Made by a program: the position numbers and the translations under genes. The notes under the pieces are model-generated. The model was not told the DNA's origin, searched no databases, and worked only from the letters and a program-made list of their open reading frames with translations. From Lysobacter silvisoli (GTDB lineage: Bacteria > Pseudomonadota > Gammaproteobacteria > Xanthomonadales > Xanthomonadaceae), in assembly GCF_003382365.1 (NCBI RefSeq), contig NZ_QTSU01000002.1, positions 186,001-250,000 of the forward strand: DNA of 64,000 nucleotides, written 5' to 3'. Shown here in pieces: positions 1-7,666 of this stretch. The stretch's first letter is position 1. The number at the start of each line of letters is the position of its first letter.

Positions 1-100
1 GCGCGGGCGTCGACGGCGTTGCAGCGCTGTCGGCGGCGGGCTGGGCGCAACCGGCGATCAGGGCGGCGGCGATGAGGCAGGCGAGCGTGCGTAGTTTCAT
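1..100 (-). CDS. 5' end of a lipoprotein gene, cut by the window edge
   Basis: An ATG at 98-100 on the minus strand opens a frame that runs off the window. The first residues are MKLRTLACLIAAALIAGC, a textbook lipoprotein signal: basic start, hydrophobic stretch and lipobox IAGC with the acylated Cys at residue 18, followed by an Ala/Pro/Ser-rich tether. It lies 68 nt downstream of the GH2 beta-mannosidase on the same strand, so it is probably the next gene of that operon and may encode another surface or periplasmic glycoside hydrolase. The catalytic part is outside the window, so no function can be assigned. Confidence 0.72.
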   Translation of the reverse strand, partial: MKLRTLACLIAAALIAGCAQPAADSAATPSTPA

Positions 101-168
101 CAGGGTCACCAAGGGTCGTGGGGGCGCCGCGCCGGGAGCGGCGGGCGCTGCGGGGTTCGCTAGCGCCA

Positions 169-2808
169 TCAGGGCGCGCCGAGCCAGCGCAGGCGCAGGC
201 TGCGGCGCAGGCGTTCCAGGTCGGCATCGGCGCGCACGCGCAGTTGCACGCTCTCGCCGGGCAGCAGGGTCAGGGCGTTGTCGGACAACTGGGCGTCCAG
301 GCCGTCGAACTCGATCCACAGCGCGCGCGTCAGCGCGCCGGCCTGCAGCGTCAGTACCGCGGCGTCGCCGTCGCGGCGCCACTGCGTGCGCAGCTGCGGG
401 TCGGCCAGGGCCAGGGACTTGGCCTCGTCGAAATAGACCACGCGGCGCGAGACCGGCTCGCCCGCGACCTGCAGTTCGAACACCGCGGCGGTGCGGCGCG
501 GGTCGGCGCCGCGCAGCAGCTCGGCATCGCTCCAGGCGCCGGCGGCGGTGGCCGCCAGCGGCGCCAGCGTGACCTGGCCCTGGTCGCGCCAGTGTTCGCG
601 GCCGTCGAAATCGATGACCCGCAGCGTCCATTGCGCGGGCTTTGCCTGGGTGCGGTCCGACAGCAGGTTCAGCGCGGTGCGGCCGTCCTTGCGCAGCGCC
701 GACGCCGCCACCGGAGCGAAGAAGCGCCGGGCGTGGAACTGCAGCGCCTTCCAGCGGCCGTAGTAGTCGATGCTGGACCAGGACGCGCCTGGCCAGACGT
801 CGTTGAGCTGCCAGTACAGCGAGCCCATGGTGTGCGGCCGGCTGGCGCGGTGGTGCAGTGCGGCCAGCTCGATGCCCTCGGCCTGCATGACCTGGCTGAG
901 GTAGACGAAGTCGGCGAAATCGCGCGGCTCGCCGTAACCGGCGCGGATGTACAGCAGCAGGCGCTCGTTGCCGGCGCCGGCCAGGAACTTCTGGTGCGCG
1001 CGCACCACCGGCGTGGCTAGGCCCTGCTCGGCCTTGCTCGCGAACGTGTCCACCGTGCGCAGCACCGGCCAGGCCTGCAGGCCGAACTCGGACATGAAGC
1101 GCGGCGACTCGCCCAGGTAGGCGGCGATCGGCTTGGAGCCGGCCCACACGTCCCAGTAGTGCTTGTCGCCCTTGGCCGAGTCGTTGGCCTTCTCGTCCAG
1201 GTCGTTGCTGGGCGAGCTGGACCAGTACGGCACCTCGCCCGACTCGCGCGCCACCACGTCGCGCAGGTCGCGGCCGAACAGCTGCACGTAGCCGTCCCAC
1301 ACTTCTTGCGCGAACGCGGGATCGGCCTGGGTCAGGGTGCGCCGGTGGCCCCAGTCCTTCCAGGCGGTCTCCTCTTCGTTGTTGCCGCACCACAGCACGA
1401 TGCTGGGATGGCGGCGCAGGCGCCGCACCTGATCGCGCGCCTCGGCCACGGCGTTGGCGCGGAAGCCCGCGTCGTAGCCCGGCTGCATGCCGCCGCCGTA
1501 CATAAAGTCCTGCCACACCATCAGGCCCAGCTCGTCGGCCAGGTCGAAGAAGGCGTCGCTCTCGTAGTAGCCGCCGCCCCAGTTGCGCAGCATGTTCATG
1601 TTGGCCGCGCGCGCGTCTTCCAGGGTCTTGCGCAGGCGCTGCGTGGACACGCGTGCCGGAAACATGTCGAAGGGAATCGCGTTGGCGCCCTTGGCGAAGA
1701 TTTCGATGCCGTTGACCGCGAAGGCGAAGCCCTGCCCCGCCGCATCGCGCGGGCGGCGCAGTTCGACCCGGCGCAGGCCGGTGCGCTGCTGCACCTGGGC
1801 CTGTTGACCGCCCTCGCCGCGCAGGCGCGCGCGGAAGGTGTACAGCGCCTGTTCGCCGTAGCCGTACGGGTACCAGCGCCGCGGCCGTTCGATGCGCAAG
1901 GGCAGGCTCAGCGTCTGCTCGCCCGCCCGCAGCGTGATCTTCTGGCGCAAGCTACGCGCGCGCCGGCCGTCGGGGTCCAGCCAATCTACTTCCAAGGTCG
2001 CAGGGCCGGCGGCATCGGCGCGCACCTGCAGCTGCGCGCTGAGTTCGGCCGCGTCGGCGTCCACGCGCAGCTGGCGCAGATGCAGTTCGTCGATGCGCAG
2101 GCCGTCCCAGCTTTCCAGCCGCACCGCGCGCCAGATGCCGGCGGTCACGTAGCGCGGGCCCCAGTCCCAGCCGTAGTGGTAACCGGGCTTGCGCGCGAAG
2201 TTGCCGGTCATCGCGTCCTTGGGTTCGTCGCCGTAGGGCGAGGGATAGTTGCCGGCGATCTTGTGCGGCATGGCCTGCACCTGAGGCAGCAGTCGCCGGA
2301 TCGGCGAATGCAGCAGCACGCGCAGTTCGTTGCCGCGCGCACGCAGCTTGCCGGTCACCGGCAGGCGCCAGGTGCGGAACGCGTTGTCGGCCGCCAGCAG
2401 CGGCTCGCCGTTGAGGCTCACGTCGGCGTAGGTGTCCAGGCCCTCGAACACCAGTTCGGCGTGGGCGCGGCGCAAGGTCGCCGGGTCCAGATCGAAGCGG
2501 CTGCGGTACTCCCAGGCGCCCAGGCCGATCCATTGCAGCTGCGCTTCCGGCGCGCCCACGTAGGGGTCCGGTATCAGCCCCTGCGCGAGCAGGTCGGTGT
2601 GGACGTGGCCGGGAACGCGCGCGGCGCGCCACTGGGTCGCGTCCGCGTGCTCGCGCGCCTGCAGATCCTGCGGCAGCAGCCGGAATTCCCAGGCTCCGCC
2701 CAGATCGCGCACGCCCGGCGCCGCGGCCTGCGCGGTGGCGGCGAACAAAACCGCCGCCGCGAACGCGAGTCCGCGCCGCCACCGATGCAGGAATGCCGCC
2801 GGCCGCAT
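169..2808 (-). CDS. GH2 beta-mannosidase, exported
   Basis: 879-residue glycoside hydrolase family 2 protein expected to remove the beta-1,4-linked mannose at the core of N-glycans or from manno-oligosaccharides. Residues 1-28 form a signal peptide (RRGLAFAAAVLFAATAQA). The N-terminal jelly-roll carries the typical GAWEFR and VPGHVHTDLL stretches, and an Ig-like domain follows. In the TIM barrel, the acid/base region reads LWCGNNEEE near residue 476 and the nucleophile region FMSEFGLQ near residue 573, as in GH2 beta-mannosidases rather than beta-galactosidases. Length is normal for bacterial family members. It begins 6 nt after the stop of the AGE-family gene, in an operon with a sugar kinase and symporter. 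The neighbouring GH92 and GH20 genes support an N-glycan role, but the exact substrate is inferred. Confidence 0.9.
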   Translation of the reverse strand: MRPAAFLHRWRRGLAFAAAVLFAATAQAAAPGVRDLGGAWEFRLLPQDLQAREHADATQWRAARVPGHVHTDLLAQGLIPDPYVGAPEAQLQWIGLGAWEYRSRFDLDPATLRRAHAELVFEGLDTYADVSLNGEPLLAADNAFRTWRLPVTGKLRARGNELRVLLHSPIRRLLPQVQAMPHKIAGNYPSPYGDEPKDAMTGNFARKPGYHYGWDWGPRYVTAGIWRAVRLESWDGLRIDELHLRQLRVDADAAELSAQLQVRADAAGPATLEVDWLDPDGRRARSLRQKITLRAGEQTLSLPLRIERPRRWYPYGYGEQALYTFRARLRGEGGQQAQVQQRTGLRRVELRRPRDAAGQGFAFAVNGIEIFAKGANAIPFDMFPARVSTQRLRKTLEDARAANMNMLRNWGGGYYESDAFFDLADELGLMVWQDFMYGGGMQPGYDAGFRANAVAEARDQVRRLRRHPSIVLWCGNNEEETAWKDWGHRRTLTQADPAFAQEVWDGYVQLFGRDLRDVVARESGEVPYWSSSPSNDLDEKANDSAKGDKHYWDVWAGSKPIAAYLGESPRFMSEFGLQAWPVLRTVDTFASKAEQGLATPVVRAHQKFLAGAGNERLLLYIRAGYGEPRDFADFVYLSQVMQAEGIELAALHHRASRPHTMGSLYWQLNDVWPGASWSSIDYYGRWKALQFHARRFFAPVAASALRKDGRTALNLLSDRTQAKPAQWTLRVIDFDGREHWRDQGQVTLAPLAATAAGAWSDAELLRGADPRRTAAVFELQVAGEPVSRRVVYFDEAKSLALADPQLRTQWRRDGDAAVLTLQAGALTRALWIEFDGLDAQLSDNALTLLPGESVQLRVRADADLERLRRSLRLRWLGAP

Positions 2809-2814
2809 CGCGCC

Positions 2815-4098
2815 TCAGCTCCCGCGCAACACGTTCAGCACCTCGTAGCAGGCGCCCATGGTGTGGTAATCGGTCTTGCCGGCCGGGCTCTTCTCGTCGC
2901 TGTACTTGCGGTTGTCGGCGTCGAGGATGCGGAACCAGGCGCCGTAGTGGTGATCGACCATATGCGCCCAGGAATAGGCCCACAGGCGCTGGTACCAATC
3001 CCAATAGCGGCGCTCGCCGGTGCGTGCGGCAAGCAAGGCCGCCGCCGCCAACGACTCCGCCTGCACCCAAAAATACTTGTCGTCGTCGCAGATGTAGGCG
3101 TCGCCCTCGACCGCCGCCCTGCCCTCGCCCGCGTGACGCAAGCCTTCGTAGGCAAAACCGTAGTACATGCCGCCGCGCTGCGCATCCCACGAATTCGCGA
3201 GCGACACATCGAACAGGTGGCGTGCGGTCGGCACCAGCCAGTCCTCGTCCACGTGACGGTCGAGAATCAGCAGCAGCTTGGCCCACTCGGTCTGGTGGCC
3301 GGGCTGGAAACCCCAGGGACGGAACAGGTGCTTGGGGTCGTCGAGGTGGTAGGTCCAGTCGACCTTCCAATCGGCGTCGTAGTGCTCCCAGACCAGGCCG
3401 CCGGCGCGCGCGGCCTGGTCGCAGGTCATGCGTTCGGCCAGGTCGAGCGCGCGCTGCAGGTAGCGGCGCTCGCCGCTGGCCTCGAACGCGGCCAGCATGG
3501 CCTCGCACATGTGCATGTTGGCGTTCTGGCCGCGGTAGCCGCTGAAATGCCAGTGCGCATCGGCCTCGTCGCGGTACAGGCGGTGTTGCGGTTCCCAGTA
3601 GTGGCGCTCGAGCAACTGCCAGGTCTCGTCCATCCAGGCGCGCGCCTCCTCGATGCCGGCCTTGAGCGCGGTGGAGTACGCCAGCAGCACGAAGGCCACG
3701 CCGTAGCAATGGTAGGTCTCGTCCTCGACCTGGCCGTCGCGCAGGGTCCAGGCGTAGCCGCCGGTGTCGGCATTGCGGTGGCGTTCGCGCAGGTAGCGCA
3801 AGCCGTGGCGCGCGGCCTGCAGGTACTGGGTGCGCAGCGCCTCGTCGTCGCCGAACTCGCGCGCGGCCATGGCGTAGTTGAAGACGAAGCGGGTGCTGCT
3901 GACCAGGTGCCGGTGCGAAGCGTCGTAAACGCCGCCGTCGTCCTTGTAGTAATGGAAGAAGCCGCCGGACGGGTCGATGCAGCGCGGGTGGTAGAAGGCC
4001 ATGGTGCGCGCGATGTGCGCGCGCAGGAAATGCTCGGAGCGGAATTCCGGGGCGGACGGGTCGTGAGTGCCGGCCGGCGGCGTGCTGTCAGGCTGCAT
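2815..4098 (-). CDS. AGE-family mannose isomerase / N-acylglucosamine 2-epimerase
   Basis: 427-residue (alpha/alpha)6-barrel protein of the AGE superfamily, cytoplasmic (no signal peptide). Conserved features are STRFVFNYAMA near residue 70, NANMHMCEAML near 195, PGHQTEWAKLL near 270 and YHTMGACYEVL near 412. These supply the His/Arg/Trp set expected for aldose-ketose isomerisation or C2 epimerisation. Family members interconvert mannose with fructose or glucose, or GlcNAc with ManNAc. The downstream beta-mannosidase and the upstream PfkB kinase, whose last 11 nt overlap this gene's start, make conversion of imported mannose to fructose the best guess. Epimerisation of GlcNAc cannot be excluded from sequence. 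The ATG at 4098 is used because it overlaps the kinase stop, which suggests translational coupling. Confidence 0.85.
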   Translation of the reverse strand: MQPDSTPPAGTHDPSAPEFRSEHFLRAHIARTMAFYHPRCIDPSGGFFHYYKDDGGVYDASHRHLVSSTRFVFNYAMAAREFGDDEALRTQYLQAARHGLRYLRERHRNADTGGYAWTLRDGQVEDETYHCYGVAFVLLAYSTALKAGIEEARAWMDETWQLLERHYWEPQHRLYRDEADAHWHFSGYRGQNANMHMCEAMLAAFEASGERRYLQRALDLAERMTCDQAARAGGLVWEHYDADWKVDWTYHLDDPKHLFRPWGFQPGHQTEWAKLLLILDRHVDEDWLVPTARHLFDVSLANSWDAQRGGMYYGFAYEGLRHAGEGRAAVEGDAYICDDDKYFWVQAESLAAAALLAARTGERRYWDWYQRLWAYSWAHMVDHHYGAWFRILDADNRKYSDEKSPAGKTDYHTMGACYEVLNVLRGS

Positions 4099-5092
4099 GT
4101 TCGTACTGTTCCTTGAGCAGTTGCTGCACCTGTGCGTGCGTGGGCATTGCCGCGAAGGCGCCGTGTCGGGTCACCGCCAGCGCGCCGACCGCGGCGGCGA
4201 AACGCAGCGCGTCTTCCAGCGCGGCGCGGTCGGACAGCAGGGCCGGCAGCCGCGCCGCGTCCACGCCCAGTTCGCACAGGCGGAACAGCAGGCCGCCGAC
4301 GAAGGCGTCGCCGGCGGCGGTGGTGTCCACCGCCTTGACCCGGAAACCGCGCAGCTCGCCTTCGGCCTCGTGGCTGTACCAGCGCATGGGCGCGCCGCCG
4401 TCGGTGACCACCAGCCAGCGCGCCGCGCCGGCAAACAGGCGCTCGCGCACCGCGCGCTCGCCGGCCTCGCCGCCGCCATAGGGCTCGGCCAGGTAGTCCA
4501 GCTCGTTGCGCGCCAGCTTGACCACGTCGGCCGCGGCCAGCGCCTGCCACAGCCGCGGCCGCGGCTGCACGCCTTGGGGCCACAGCATCGGCCGCAGGTT
4601 GAGGTCCAGGCTGACCAGGGCGCCGGCCTCGCGCGCCAGGCGCATGCCGTGCAGGGTGGCGGCGGCGATCTCGTCCTCGGTCAGGCTGTTGGAGCAGACG
4701 TGGAAGGCGCCGGCCTGGGCGAAGCACTCGGCCGCGTAATCCCCGGTGCGGAACAGCAGGTCCGCCGCCGGCGGGCGGTAGAAGCTGAAGCTGCGCTCGC
4801 CGTGGCCGTCCAGGGCGACGAAGGCCAGCGCGGTCTTGGCCGCATCGGTGCGCACCACATGGCGCGTGTCCACGCCGCAGGCCTGCAGGCTGTCGAGCAG
4901 GAAGTCGCCGAACATGTCGCGGCCCAGCATGCCCACGAACTGGGTCGGCGCGCCCAGGCGCGCGGCGGCCGCGGCCACGTTGGCCGGCGCGCCGCCGGCG
5001 TACTGCAGGAACGCGCGCGGCGCGTCCGCCGCCGCCGCGGGCTGGGCGAGGAAATCGATCAGGGCCTCGCCGAAACAAACGATAGTGCGCAT
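4088..5092 (-). CDS. PfkB-family sugar kinase, probable fructokinase
   Basis: 334-residue ribokinase/PfkB-fold kinase. The N-terminal strand reads MRTIVCFGEALIDF, followed by the substrate-binding GGAPANVA motif near residue 32. The C-terminal signature DTTAAGDAFVGGLL contains the catalytic Asp of the DTxxxGD motif. This arrangement is typical of bacterial fructokinases (fructose + ATP to fructose-6-phosphate). It starts 5 nt after the symporter stop and overlaps the isomerase start by 11 nt. With the isomerase it would channel mannose through fructose into glycolysis. A related 2-keto-sugar kinase specificity is possible. The start at 5092 places the conserved FGEALID strand at the N-terminus as in relatives. 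Confidence 0.87.
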   Translation of the reverse strand: MRTIVCFGEALIDFLAQPAAAADAPRAFLQYAGGAPANVAAAAARLGAPTQFVGMLGRDMFGDFLLDSLQACGVDTRHVVRTDAAKTALAFVALDGHGERSFSFYRPPAADLLFRTGDYAAECFAQAGAFHVCSNSLTEDEIAAATLHGMRLAREAGALVSLDLNLRPMLWPQGVQPRPRLWQALAAADVVKLARNELDYLAEPYGGGEAGERAVRERLFAGAARWLVVTDGGAPMRWYSHEAEGELRGFRVKAVDTTAAGDAFVGGLLFRLCELGVDAARLPALLSDRAALEDALRFAAAVGALAVTRHGAFAAMPTHAQVQQLLKEQYEHAA

Positions 5093-5097
5093 GCGGT

Positions 5098-6414
5098 TCA
5101 ATCCTGCCCCTGTGCGGTGTGCGTAGCGCCTTGCAAACGCGAGCCGCGCAGGCCGTACCAGACGATGTAGGCGTAGCAGAGCGCGGAGACGAAGAAGGCG
5201 TATTGCAGCGCGCGGGTCTCGTCGCCCAGCGCGCCCTGGAACAGATCGACGAAGGCGCCCTGCAACGGCGGAATCACCGCGCCGCCGACGATGGCCATGA
5301 CCAGCAGGCTGGAGGCCTTTTCGGTCATCGGCCCCAGGCGCTCGATCGCCAGGGTGAAGATGGTCGGGAACATGATCGAGTTGAACAGGCCCACCAGCAC
5401 CACCGACCACATCGCCACGCCGCCCAAGGTGTTCATGGTGACCAGCAGCAGCACGATATTGATCGCCGCGTACAGCGGCAGCAGGCGCCGCGGGTTGGCG
5501 CTCATCAGCAGCGCCGCGCCCAGGAAGCGGCCGATCATGGCCGCGCCGTGGTAGTAGGACAGATACAGCGCGGCGTTGGCCTCGCTCATCGCGCCGATGT
5601 CCGGGCGCGAGACGTACTTGACCATGAAGTGGGCGACAGTGACCTCCACGCCCACGTAGAAGAAGATCGCCAGCACGCCCCAGCGCAGGTGCGGCAGGCG
5701 CAGCACTTCGGCGTAGCCGTGCTTGCGCGTGTCGGCCTGCTCGGTGGATTCGGTCAGCGCCGGCATGCGGAAGAAGTACACCGCCAGCGCCAGCACGATC
5801 AGCGCCGCGGCCACGCCGATGTACAGCGGCTGCACCGTCTGCACGCGCTCGGCAGCCGGCAGCTTGGCCAGCTGTTCGGCGCTGAGCAGGGTCGCGCTGA
5901 AAATCAGCAGGCCGGCCACGTAGGGCCCGATGGTGTGGCCCAGCGAGTTCACCGCCTGGGCGAAGTTGAGCCGGCTGGCGGCGCGCTCGGGCGCGCCGAG
6001 CAGGCTCACGTAGGGATTGGCCGAGACCTGCAGCAGCACGATGCCGGTGGCCAGGATGAACAAGGCCGGCAGGAACAGTTCGAACGAGGCCGCCTGCGCC
6101 GCCGGCAGCACCAGCAACGCACCGGCGCCGGCGATCAGCAGGCCGATCACGATGCCGAGCTTGTAACCAACCTTGGCCACCACCCGCCCGGCCGGTATCG
6201 CCATCACGAAGTAGGCGCCGAAGAAGGCCGAGTCCAGCAGCATCGAGCGGGCGTGGGTGAGCTGGAACACCGATTGCAGGTGCGGAATCAGCACCCCATT
6301 GAGCTCGGTGATGAAGCCCCACATGAAGAAGATCGCGGTCATCGCGACCAGGGCCGCGCGGTTGCGTGCGGCGTGCGCGGCAGGCGCCGGCGCGGTACGG
6401 ACTTGCGTACTCAT
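5098..6414 (-). CDS. FucP/GluP-type MFS sugar:proton symporter
   Basis: 438-residue inner-membrane protein with about 12 predicted membrane segments. The first segment reads ALVAMTAIFFMWGFITELN, typical of the fucose/glucose/galactose and GlcNAc permease family (FucP, GluP, NagP). LLQVSANPYVSLLG and the conserved RLNFAQAVNSLG are also hallmarks of this family. The role is import of a monosaccharide released in the periplasm. The operon position between the LacI regulator and the kinase/isomerase points to mannose or another hexose. The gap to the lacI stop is 52 nt and to the kinase start 5 nt. The exact sugar cannot be read from sequence. Confidence 0.9.
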   Translation of the reverse strand: MSTQVRTAPAPAAHAARNRAALVAMTAIFFMWGFITELNGVLIPHLQSVFQLTHARSMLLDSAFFGAYFVMAIPAGRVVAKVGYKLGIVIGLLIAGAGALLVLPAAQAASFELFLPALFILATGIVLLQVSANPYVSLLGAPERAASRLNFAQAVNSLGHTIGPYVAGLLIFSATLLSAEQLAKLPAAERVQTVQPLYIGVAAALIVLALAVYFFRMPALTESTEQADTRKHGYAEVLRLPHLRWGVLAIFFYVGVEVTVAHFMVKYVSRPDIGAMSEANAALYLSYYHGAAMIGRFLGAALLMSANPRRLLPLYAAINIVLLLVTMNTLGGVAMWSVVLVGLFNSIMFPTIFTLAIERLGPMTEKASSLLVMAIVGGAVIPPLQGAFVDLFQGALGDETRALQYAFFVSALCYAYIVWYGLRGSRLQGATHTAQGQD

Positions 6415-6466
6415 GGAGTCGACTGCTCGATGGGGGCGCCGTGCGGACGGCGCTGTGGGGAGGAAC

Positions 6467-7516
6467 TCACATGGCCGCGGCTCCGCTGCTGCCGCGCACC
6501 ACCAGCTTCACCGGTGCGATCACCCGCCGCGGCAGCGCACCGGGATCGCGCACGCGCTGCAGCAGCAGCTCGGCGGCCTGGCGTCCGCACGCGCGCGGCT
6601 GCGCCGCCAGCGTGGTCAACGACGGCGTCGACAGCGCCGCTTCGGTGATGTCGTCGAAACCGGTCAGGGCGAAGTCCGCGCCGGGCCGGATGCCGCGCGC
6701 GCTCAGGCCCAGCATCAGGCCAAGGGCGACGGTGTCGTTGTAGCAAACCGCCGCGCCGGCCTCGCGCGCATGCTCGAACAGTTCGCCGGTGCGCGCCGCC
6801 GCATCCACGCGGGTCGGGCTGCATTCCACCAGCCACTCCGGCGAGGGCTCGATGCCCGCCGCGCGCAAGGCGTCGGTGTAGCCCTGCCGGCGCTGCTGGC
6901 AGGAGCTGGAATCGGCATGGCCGCCGAAGAAGGCGATGCGGCGGTGCCCCAGCGACAGCAGATGCTCGGTGGCCAGGCGCGCGCCGTGCTCGTTGTCCAG
7001 GGCCAGGAAGTCCCAGTCCACGCCGGGCAAGGCGCGGTTGAACACCAGCGCCGGCGTGTGCGCGCCCAGCAGGCGCTGCAAGGCCGCACCGTCGCTGTGC
7101 TCGGCCGGCGAGAGGATGATGCCGGCCGGGCCGTGCTCGACCAGCGAACCCAGCACCGCCAGCTGGCGCTGCGGCGATTCGCCGGTGCTGCCGAGCAAGG
7201 TGACGAAGCCCTCCTCGCCCAAGGCTTCGTCCACGCCCGCGGCGAATTCGGCGAAGAAGGGGTTGGACAGATCGTTGATCACCAGCGCGACCGAACTGGA
7301 GGTCTGCCGGCGCAGATTCGCCGCGGCGCGGTTGTAGACGTAGCGCTGGCGCTTGAGCTCGGCTTCCACCCGGGCGCGCGTATCGGCATGCACCAGCGGG
7401 CTGCCGCGCAGCACCAGCGATACCGTCGCCCGCGACACGCCGCAGGCCTGGGCGATGTCGGTCACGGTGACTTGCTTGCGGCTGGACCGGCCGGTGCCGG
7501 ACTTGTGGGTCGTCAT
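6467..7516 (-). CDS. LacI-family transcriptional regulator of the glycan operon
   Basis: 349-residue regulator. The N-terminal helix-turn-helix is VTVTDIAQACGVSRATVSLVL (about residues 16-36), followed by the hinge region and a periplasmic-binding-protein-like effector domain starting at SSVALVINDLSNPFFAEFAAG. FNRALPG, HRRIAFFGG and TGFDDI are typical LacI/GalR effector-domain elements. It is the first gene of the minus-strand set lacI-symporter-kinase-isomerase-GH2. A perfect inverted repeat sits 38 nt upstream of the start, so autoregulation and local control are likely. The effector is presumably a mono- or oligosaccharide from N-glycan breakdown, which is inference. Confidence 0.92.
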   Translation of the reverse strand: MTTHKSGTGRSSRKQVTVTDIAQACGVSRATVSLVLRGSPLVHADTRARVEAELKRQRYVYNRAAANLRRQTSSSVALVINDLSNPFFAEFAAGVDEALGEEGFVTLLGSTGESPQRQLAVLGSLVEHGPAGIILSPAEHSDGAALQRLLGAHTPALVFNRALPGVDWDFLALDNEHGARLATEHLLSLGHRRIAFFGGHADSSSCQQRRQGYTDALRAAGIEPSPEWLVECSPTRVDAAARTGELFEHAREAGAAVCYNDTVALGLMLGLSARGIRPGADFALTGFDDITEAALSTPSLTTLAAQPRACGRQAAELLLQRVRDPGALPRRVIAPVKLVVRGSSGAAAM

Positions 7517-7553
7517 CGATCCGGCTTCCTTGGACTCGGAGTGTCGGCCGATT

Positions 7554-7568
7554 ATTCACCAAGTGAAT
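7554..7568. promoter_or_regulatory. Candidate LacI-type operator upstream of lacI
   Basis: Perfect inverted repeat ATTCAC-CAA-GTGAAT with 6-nt arms, lying 38 nt upstream of the lacI ATG in the gap that follows GH92. It is directly followed on the plus strand by AATCGATCCAAG (7566-7577), which resembles motifs upstream of the other genes of this locus. Position and symmetry fit an operator for the adjacent regulator. No binding data can be inferred from sequence alone. Confidence 0.45.
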
Positions 7569-7666
7569 CGATCCAAGTTGGCCGGTGCGGGCGGCAACGC
7601 GCACCCGCGCCGACCCGCGGCCGGCGGCGGCCGCCGGGCGGCGGCTATTCAGGGCCGGGATCGCGC

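Noticed and set aside
1159-4116. A 985-codon open frame on the plus strand opposite the GH2 and isomerase genes
   Set aside because: It is the antisense of two clearly recognised genes; such long shadows are common at this GC content, and its product shows no recognisable family.
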